Shown: positions 12,201-21,200 of the stretch, piece after piece
How positions within the stretch are numbered: the first letter of the stretch is position 1
How the letters are laid out: each line of letters opens with the position of its first letter
Origin: Pseudoips prasinana
Lineage: Eukaryota > Arthropoda > Insecta > Lepidoptera > Nolidae
Assembly (NCBI GenBank): GCA_951640165.1
Contig: OX621234.1
Span: forward strand, 7,383,001 to 7,447,000
DNA length: 64,000 bases
Direction: 5' to 3'
The notes under the pieces: model-generated
Databases searched by the model: none
What the model was told of the DNA's origin: nothing
What the model saw: the letters and a program-made list of their open reading frames with translations, nothing else
Program-made: the position numbers and the translations under genes

Positions 12201-15200
12201 TCACATTTTCTTTTTTTATGTAATTACATGTAATTTACAGCCGGACTATTACCGCGATGCGTCTCACTTTAAGCGCGTGGGTGATGGTCCTGAATACCGG
12301 TTCGAGATTCCTCACGCCAAGTTTGACTACACTGGAGCCTATTCCGTAGTGGCGAGGAACGTTCATGGGGAAGCTAAAGCTATCATATCCCTGCAGATTT
12401 TGGCTAAAGGTAGGTTTCATACTGAACAAAAAATTTTATTTTTACCTAAATATAATTTATTCTCTGACCAAATCGGAGACGTTCTCAAGAAAGGGCAGGT
12501 CAGAAGTACCCTAAACCAGCGAGCATGTATGAAGAATATAATGACAGTAATCGAGGCAAAAGACGTGTGCAAATATCGTGACAAATGGAAATCCGTTGTC
12601 TCTGCCTACCCCTCTGGGAAACAGGCGTGAGTCTATGTATGTATGTAAATATAATCCAGGTCTTAGTATTACGAACTCTTTATTCAGTGGTATTACGTCT
12701 CTCGGGGCTCCGCAGCAGGCGCGAAGAGAAGTCCACGGCAAGTTAGGTTTAGTCGGTGCGAGTCCGACATAACCCCCAGACACCTATTTTTTTATGTGAA
12801 ACATCTAGGTATAGCCGCACGTAAAACAGATTTCTGGCGTGGCGACGCATGCCGTGGCGCATGCGCAATCGACTTTTTATTTTATCATTATGACATATTT
12901 AGTTCCTATCACAATATGTTCTTTTCTGCATTTTACTTTTACAAAATAATGTCGATTTTTCACATCTGCCAGACGTCCCGTGACGGAACACATTTTTTTA
13001 ATAATAATATCTAGTGACAATGTCACACAGATCATCCTAGCTCCAAACTAAGCAAAGCTTGTACTATGGGTACCAGGCGACGATATACATACTTATATAG
13101 ATAGATAAATACTCAAATACATAGAAAACATCCATGACTCAGAAACAAATTCGTGCTCATCACACAAATATTCGCACTTACCAGGATTCGAACCCAGGAC
13201 CACCAGCTTCGTAGGGAGGAGCACTACCAACTAGGCTACGGTGACCGTCAAAGTAATATTACGGGTAGCATGCGTAGGCATTGCCCATGCCTTAACAAAA
13301 AGAAACAGAACAAAAAGATTTAGTAGGTTATGGGGCCCACATCGTCAAGCATAAATCAAACAGAGAAGCTAATACTATCATATAAAAATAAATGGTGCAT
13401 TACATTAATGGCCCAATTCGGCAAATTTCGGCCACGCGGCCAGTCTCCATGGAGACTGCGCAAGACATATTATAGTGGGCAAAGACAGGGGCACTTTCTA
13501 TTCCATCACTCATAATCCGATGACTAGTGACACGACCGAAAAGAGGTCAGGTACAGAACTGACGGCTTTACGTCCTCTCCGAGGCACGAATACCGCCAAC
13601 TCCCAGACTTTGGGCTGATACTGATAAATTTTCTTTACGGAAATATCCCAAAATCACTTTTTAACCCGACCCAGGATACGAACTCAGGACCTCATTATCT
13701 ACGGTTGAACACGCTACCGCTAGACCTACGAGGCAGTCAAGCGTGCATTATAGTGCAACTGTAAAATATCTTTTAAGTTTTATATTAGGTCTTTACCTAT
13801 GAAATTGCCTATGAAATTCAAATCAAAATAATTTTTGTTTGGCTAAGAATTCTAATTTCAAATTAATTTTATTTTAAAAACATGGATTCTATTTTCCAAA
13901 AGTAGTCATTTCTTTATTGATTAGTGTTACATTTTCATCGCATTTCAATCTTTTTCGTCATCATGGATACGTTAAAAATTCGAGTAATTATGGAATATGA
14001 GTACCGTCGTGGCAGCAACGCGGCACAAGCGGCACGCAACATCAACGACGTTTACGGAGCTAACACTACAAACCAACGCACCACCTGTTATTGGTTTGCT
14101 CGCTTCCGTTCTGGAAATTTCGACCTGAAAAATGAACCTCGCGGTCGTCCGAAGACTTTGGTCGACAATGACGAATTAAAGGCGGTTGTGGAAGCTGATG
14201 ATACACAATCTACGGCTGAATTAGCAGCAGCTTTCGACGTTAGCGTCAAAACAATATTGGTCCATTTGCGTCAAATTGGCAAGGTAAAAAAGCTTGACAA
14301 ATGGGTGCCCTACGAACTCAATGATCGCCAGCGCGAAGTACGCGTCGAGACGTGCCTTGCACTGCTCAACAGACACACAAATGAAGGAATTTTGAACCGC
14401 ATTGTTACCTGCGATGAAAAATGGATTCTGTTTGATAACCGCAAGCGCTCAGCAAGTTGGTTGGATCCTGGTTCAGCACCTAAACAATGCCCTAAACGAA
14501 AACTTACCCCTAGAAAAGTGATGGTCACTGTTTGGTGGTCTAGCGCCGGTGTGATTCATCACAGCTTCTTACCAAACGGGGTGAGCATTACTGCAGATGT
14601 GTACTGTGAAGAACTGAGCACAATGATGGAGAAGCTGGCGCATCTCCAACCAGCATTGGTCAATCGCTCGTCTCCGCTGCTCCTGCACGACAACGCGCGA
14701 CCTCATACTGCACAGCAGACGGGCTCCAAGTTGCAAGAACTGGGGTTGGAAGCTCTCCGTCATCCGCCCTACTCACCAGACCTTGCGCCTACAGACTACT
14801 ACTTTTTCCAGAATTTGGATAACTTCTTGGCGGGAAAAAAATTCAATACCCGAGAGGCAGTACAAAATGCCTTTGAAGAATTTGTTGCCTCCCGTCCAGC
14901 TGATTTCTTTAAGAAGGGCATCAATAAACTGCCACTGCGATGGCAAAGATGCATTGATTGCATGGGTGATTACTTCGATTAATACAAATAAAAAAATTCA
15001 TGAAAAAAAATCGTTTAAATTTTTTCATACAAAACGGCAATTTCATAGGTAAAGACCTATTATTAAGTACACTAAAATAAATTCAATCAAATGTACATAC
15101 ATACATAGTGTACATACATTGAGAAGAATAAGAATAAGAAGTACACTTTATTGCAAATATAAGTAAAACAAAACAATGGTTACAAACAAGGAAATAAACT

Positions 15201-18200
15201 TATTATACAATTGGCGGCTTTATCGCTAAAAGCGATCTCTTCCAGGCAACCATTTTGCGTTGAATGGACCAGAATTGAAAATAACCTGATGAAGGTGGCA
15301 GAAGATGTACTAATTGCAATTAGAAGTTATAAAACTTAATTAATCTAATATTACGTACGAATACGTAACAAGAGTCATACGACTATACATATACATAAAT
15401 AGATACATACATATAAATAGATACCTACATATATACATATGTATAAATATATTTACAAATATAAGTGTAAGGATATCATTTCACAAAAGGAAAGTAGATA
15501 TCGTCAAATAGTGCTGTTTGACCATATTTTAGTTTATTGAGTTTAATTAGTTTATTTAGTTTATTGAGTTAAAATATATCTGATAAAACAGACCGCACGG
15601 ACGGACTAATTATTTTTTTGTAATTTTTATGCTGTATTCGACTATGTCTATGTACTGCATGTGAACTTGACAAGTAAAAGTGTATGTTAATACCCAAGTG
15701 CTGAATAAATTTCATTATTTCATTTCATTGAGTTTACTACCTATTGATTGCAATAATAATGTATCGTGTGTTTTTTTTATTGCAGATCCAACTTCAAGTG
15801 ATGATACACACAACATTCGATATGGGTATGTGAATATTTACCCCTTTACTTATTAAAATGAATCAACTTGATCTTTTTGTCCTTCAATGTCACAGTCTAT
15901 CTTTGGAAATGTCGTGCTTTTTATAGTTACGTATTGATATCACAATTGTAATATCAAAACGTAATATTTGAATAAAAGACATGTTTAACTCTTTAGTAAT
16001 TAAGGAGTATAAAAAGTATAAAACATTATTTTTTATTTATGTCATCGTGCAGTCGTTTTAAATAATGATTGCGTTATCGTTATCGTTTCGTATTTGCGTT
16101 ATCGCCACAGTTAATCTCATAAGAAGTTCTTTTTGTTTTTTTTTTAAGTTACACCAAACTTGAAAAGTTTTCAAATAATGATTGGTACCAAGTTATGGTG
16201 TTATACAGTTACCAATAACAGGTGAACCAACACTCACAAACAGAAATGATAACCTAAGCTAAAAACCAAGTGTAATAAAATGAAAGTGATAATAAACTAT
16301 ATAAACAAAAATATAACAAACAGTTATTAAACTTAACTAAACCAAATTTTCAAATAGAAATTAAACCAAATTATACTTATACTTAAAACCAAAAAGAAAT
16401 ATATATGTAAAAAGACAAACAAAAATAAAAAGACATCAATAAACACAAATGTGATAGTATGTAGTATATGAGATATACCTATGTACTAGCATAATATATT
16501 ATTCGATTGTGTGCGGGTCTTCGAAATTTGGGTTTTAAAGATATTCATGGAGTCATGATATATGTCGGCATGTAGAGTGGACTTTATATCTGGGGACTTT
16601 ATAAGTTCGTCAAGTAAAAGTCCTACCAAGATAGTCTAAGATAAGAAGCCCCATAAGATGGACCGATTATCTAGTGATGGTTACTGGCCATCTTCTTTTA
16701 AATTCTTTAATATTTTTTCGAAACAATAATTAATTACACAAAAATTTATTTAGAGCGCGATTCAAACCTCCCCAAATCAAACAAAGTCACAATTATCTAT
16801 ACATATAATAAAATCGTAGGAAAGTCAAAACTGTACATTGAATATATTTATAAATGAAACTTTGGGCGTGATTTACAGTCGATATCGAAGCCAATAATAT
16901 AGTTTTTTGAATTTTTCTCTGAGTGTCTGTATGTATGTCCGGGCTAAACTCAAAAAGTACTGCATGGATGTACTTCAAATTTTTCATGTATATTATTAAG
17001 ACGTCGGGTCAACATATAGGCTACATATTATCACGGTATCAGTTACGGGGCCTACCCCGTAAGTGATAGCGGTAGCTGTGATAATTTATAAATTTAAGGC
17101 GGATAAAACCGCGGGGTACAGCTAGTAAGCTACAAAAATATTAATTTTATCTTTGTTTTTGTTGCAGTCGAGTAGACGTAATCCCTCGATTCGAAAGGGA
17201 GATGACAGACCTATTGTCGTACGATGGCGACGCGGTGGAGTTCGAGTGCCACGTCACTGGCAACCCCGAACCTGACATTAGATGGTTCCATTACAATGAG
17301 GTGAGATTAAGAACAGAAAAACACAATTGAATCTCCATTTGAGCGCGTTCTTATAGCGATAGCGTGTTTAACCGTAAATGAGTTCCAATACTTAATGTGG
17401 CTAAAATTTATATCATCATCATCATATCAGCCGAAAGACGCCCACTGCTGGAGAAAAGTCTCTCCCAAAGATCTTCTTAATTGCTGGTCTTACGCTATTC
17501 ACATTCAGCAGTTTCCAGCGACCCGCACAAGGTCATCGGTCCACCTTGTAGGGGGCCTGCACACGCTGCGTCCTCCGGTTCATGGTCCCCACTCGACAAC
17601 CTTTCTGCCCCAACGGCCGTCGGTTCTACTAGCTATGTGTCCTGCGCACTTTCACTTCAGCTTGCCAATTCTTCGGACTATGTCGGTTTATAAAATTTAA
17701 ATAGACTTGTATGACAAAGGACGTCCACAGTGGAATTGTGTCCATCATTTATGGGTACGCCATAATCGCCACCCTTTGGCAGATAGGTTGGCGAGAGCAG
17801 GATAATGGTCATATTACTCATAGAGACTCTTCTGCCCGTTCTCTGGTGGATAGTCGCTCCGGAAGACTTCTACACTACTACGGGCTGAGATGGCGTGGTT
17901 ATATTGATCACCATCTCAATTATGGCTGGAGTGTTATAGCAGAGCTATTGAGAAGAGCTGGCACGCATTTTTGGGTAGGTATTTGAGGCAAGCTGAAAAC
18001 TTGTCCTATAGCTCTTCAGACACACCTCAACACGGAACTGCAGACCTGACTGGTGGGTAGCGGGTCTAAACCAACCCCTAAATTTTTGAATATTTTTTTA
18101 TCCAAAAAATGTATTTGAGGCAAGCTGAAATTTTGATATGTTGTAGTTTAATGTTTATACAATACATAAATAACATTCTGTCAAAATTTCAAGTTGCCTC

Positions 18201-21200
18201 AAATACATTTTTTCGATTTTTTTGCAAAATATTTTTGCACACGCCTGGCAGTGCTAAAGACCCGACAGAATCGCCTGTTTTTTGTATTGTAAGCATTAAA
18301 CTACAACATATCAAAATTTCACCTTGCCTCAAATACATTTTACATAACAAAAATAGGGTCTGTTCCCAAACTAGGTAGGGCTGGCCCTACGGGTGGCAGC
18401 CCTGGTGCTATGGTGGTCAGTGCTGGTACCCTGGCAACCAGACAACTGATAAACATACTTATATATTTCTAAATACATACATACTATAGATAAATTACAC
18501 ACAGACGCAGAAATTATAAGAATATTCGTGCTTATCGCACAATTGCGATTTGTCCTGGGTTGATTGGAACCCACGACCTTTGGCATAGCTGTTGGTATCA
18601 CTAACTACTAGACAGTCTCATGGTAAAAAACAGAACTGCTCAACCAACGAAGCATTAAACTATTATATGTCCTGCACAAATGGCTAAACCCTATTGAGAC
18701 TCGTTAAGGCTGAAATTTGACAACTACGATTGAGTGACTGACAGAAAGACGAAATACAGAAGGACCAATGGTTTCATCAAATAAATTGACATTACTCCTT
18801 CTGCCTGTATTTATTGACTACTAGCTGTGCATAGTTTTACTCGCGTTAAACATTATAAATTGAATATAAAAATTTATTATTTATGATTTTTTTTTATTAA
18901 TATGGGAGTGGAATTAGCCGACACCCTAGATGGAACACCTATGTGTTAATCCAGGGAGACGGCTAACTCCATAGTCCATACCAAATTTTATTAAAATCGC
19001 TCCAGCCGTTTAGACGTGAAGAAGTAACAAACATATATGTACACTCACAAACTTTTGCCTTTATAATATTAGTGTGATTTATCTAACCTAACATTAGGCT
19101 TCGATAGGATCTGCGTACTTATTCTCAAAGTCATTCCATATTAATAAAGAATGTTATTAATTTACAGTTAGTACGTGACTGTCTCGACTTTGAGTCCTCG
19201 TTGGAGGAAGGTGTGGCGCGGCTTAAGATCAAGCAGGTGACGGCAGATGACGAAGGGACCTACTCCTGCGAAGCTTCTAACAACCTCGGCAAGGCTACCA
19301 CCAGTGCTTGTCTGGTCGTTTATCGTGAGTATCGTGGCCTTATATATTCCCCTGTGATGCATGGATTTATTTCCATAGTGGAGGCGTTGTCATTTAAATC
19401 TTTTCGGCGGATGAACCCCCTACGGATAACAATAATTAAAAACTAAAAGATAAAAATAAAAAAATAAAAATAATCAGTATCTGATATCATCGAGAAACAA
19501 ATCCACAGTGTGTGTTATTAGAAATAAAAGGCGAGTATATAGTGTTAATTGTAAAATTATTATGTCTGTGTTTATATAAATACAAAAAAAAACGAATTCA
19601 GTAATAATAGGTATAGCAAAAATATGGAATCCAACTCTGCTATTGTATTAGAAGTAGTGTTATGGTGCATTATTGTTTGTCATTATATTCGTGATGTTAG
19701 CGTGCAGGTTTAGTCGTTTGTCACGTATATGTGGCAATGGCGTAAAATAAAATAAATCCGGCGGGTCTCGAACCAGCACCATTTACCAATCTAGGCTCAT
19801 TACCTGACATCACACATCATGACAATTATTTATACCTGTACCTACTTACTACCTCCCAAATTAAAATGTAAAAATATTGCTGTGCCCTAGCAGGTTTCAT
19901 GTTTGGTACTGTACCTACTCTATTGTTAAGACCTATGTAAACCCATGAATGCAATAAATAAATTGAAATTGAAATTTAGGATCCCCTAGTTAACACCCTT
20001 CCGGAGGTTGTAGATATTATCTATCGACCCGCCGGACGATTAAATTTATGATATCCCATTTTTGAGATTCAATTTTCGCTTTGTATTGCGAAAAATGGTA
20101 TAAAATTTAAATTTAATTGTACAGACGCCAGCGCAGGACGTCAGGAAATTTGACAGATTGGGGTATCTGTCAAATTTCCCCAATTAAAAGTGAACCTTAT
20201 GCTTTTGTGATAAAATAATTTTGACAGATTGGGGTAGCTGGATGTGCTGGCGTCTATACCAACATGTGTTTACAGCCAATACAGAAGTTGTGAACATTGC
20301 AATTGTGAACGGTGAACTGTAATTGTATTTAATAATAGTGATCGCACTCGATCGAAATTAAATCATTAAGGTTCTATTGTCAAAGACTTTCTTTAATTAA
20401 TCTGTTCTCAGTTTTGACACTCGGTATCTCATCTCTTCTCAGTTTGTCAGTGTGCCAAAAGCATGGCAGTGTGTGTATTTTTTTTATTTATGTATATTAA
20501 ATAAGAATATTAGATTTCTGTACTTCTTCTCCTTATGAACTATAATGTAACAGTTATAGTTCATATGGAGAAGAAGTGCAGAAATCTAATATTTTTATAT
20601 CTAAATTAAATATTTAATCGAATAATTTTATACTCCTCCGTCCGCTCAATTTTCCTAAAAAGGGGTACATACATTTTGCTTCATGTATTAATATTATGAT
20701 TATATTTGTCTCCAGCTCCAGGAGAGCCGAACACGCTAAGCCAGAGACTCCGGCGGCCGCCCGCTCTGCTCTCCGCCGCGTCCACACCGCGCTCAACGCC
20801 GCGCAGTACGCCCGCCAGATCTGTCTCCAGGACCCCGGGTAAGAAGACCAGGGATTCCTAATTTATTACATACTAGCTGTGCCCCGCGGTTTTACCCGCG
20901 TTAAACTTTATAAATTATAGCCTATGTGTTAATCCAGGGTGTCAGCTAAATCCATGTCATAAATTTTATTAAAATCGCTCCAGCCGTTTAGACGTGAAGA
21001 AGTAACTAACATACACACTCACAAACTTTCGCCTTTGTAATATTAGTGTGATGTGCCCTGTCCATGCGATCATCATTGCCATTGTTTCTGCTGATGACTT
21101 AAGTAGTAGTAAAAAGTACTTAGTACCTAAAGTTGCTTAAGTTAGATGAGCCAGATTCAGTAAAAAATGCTATTGGAACCAGCCCGTATTATTAGGAGGA

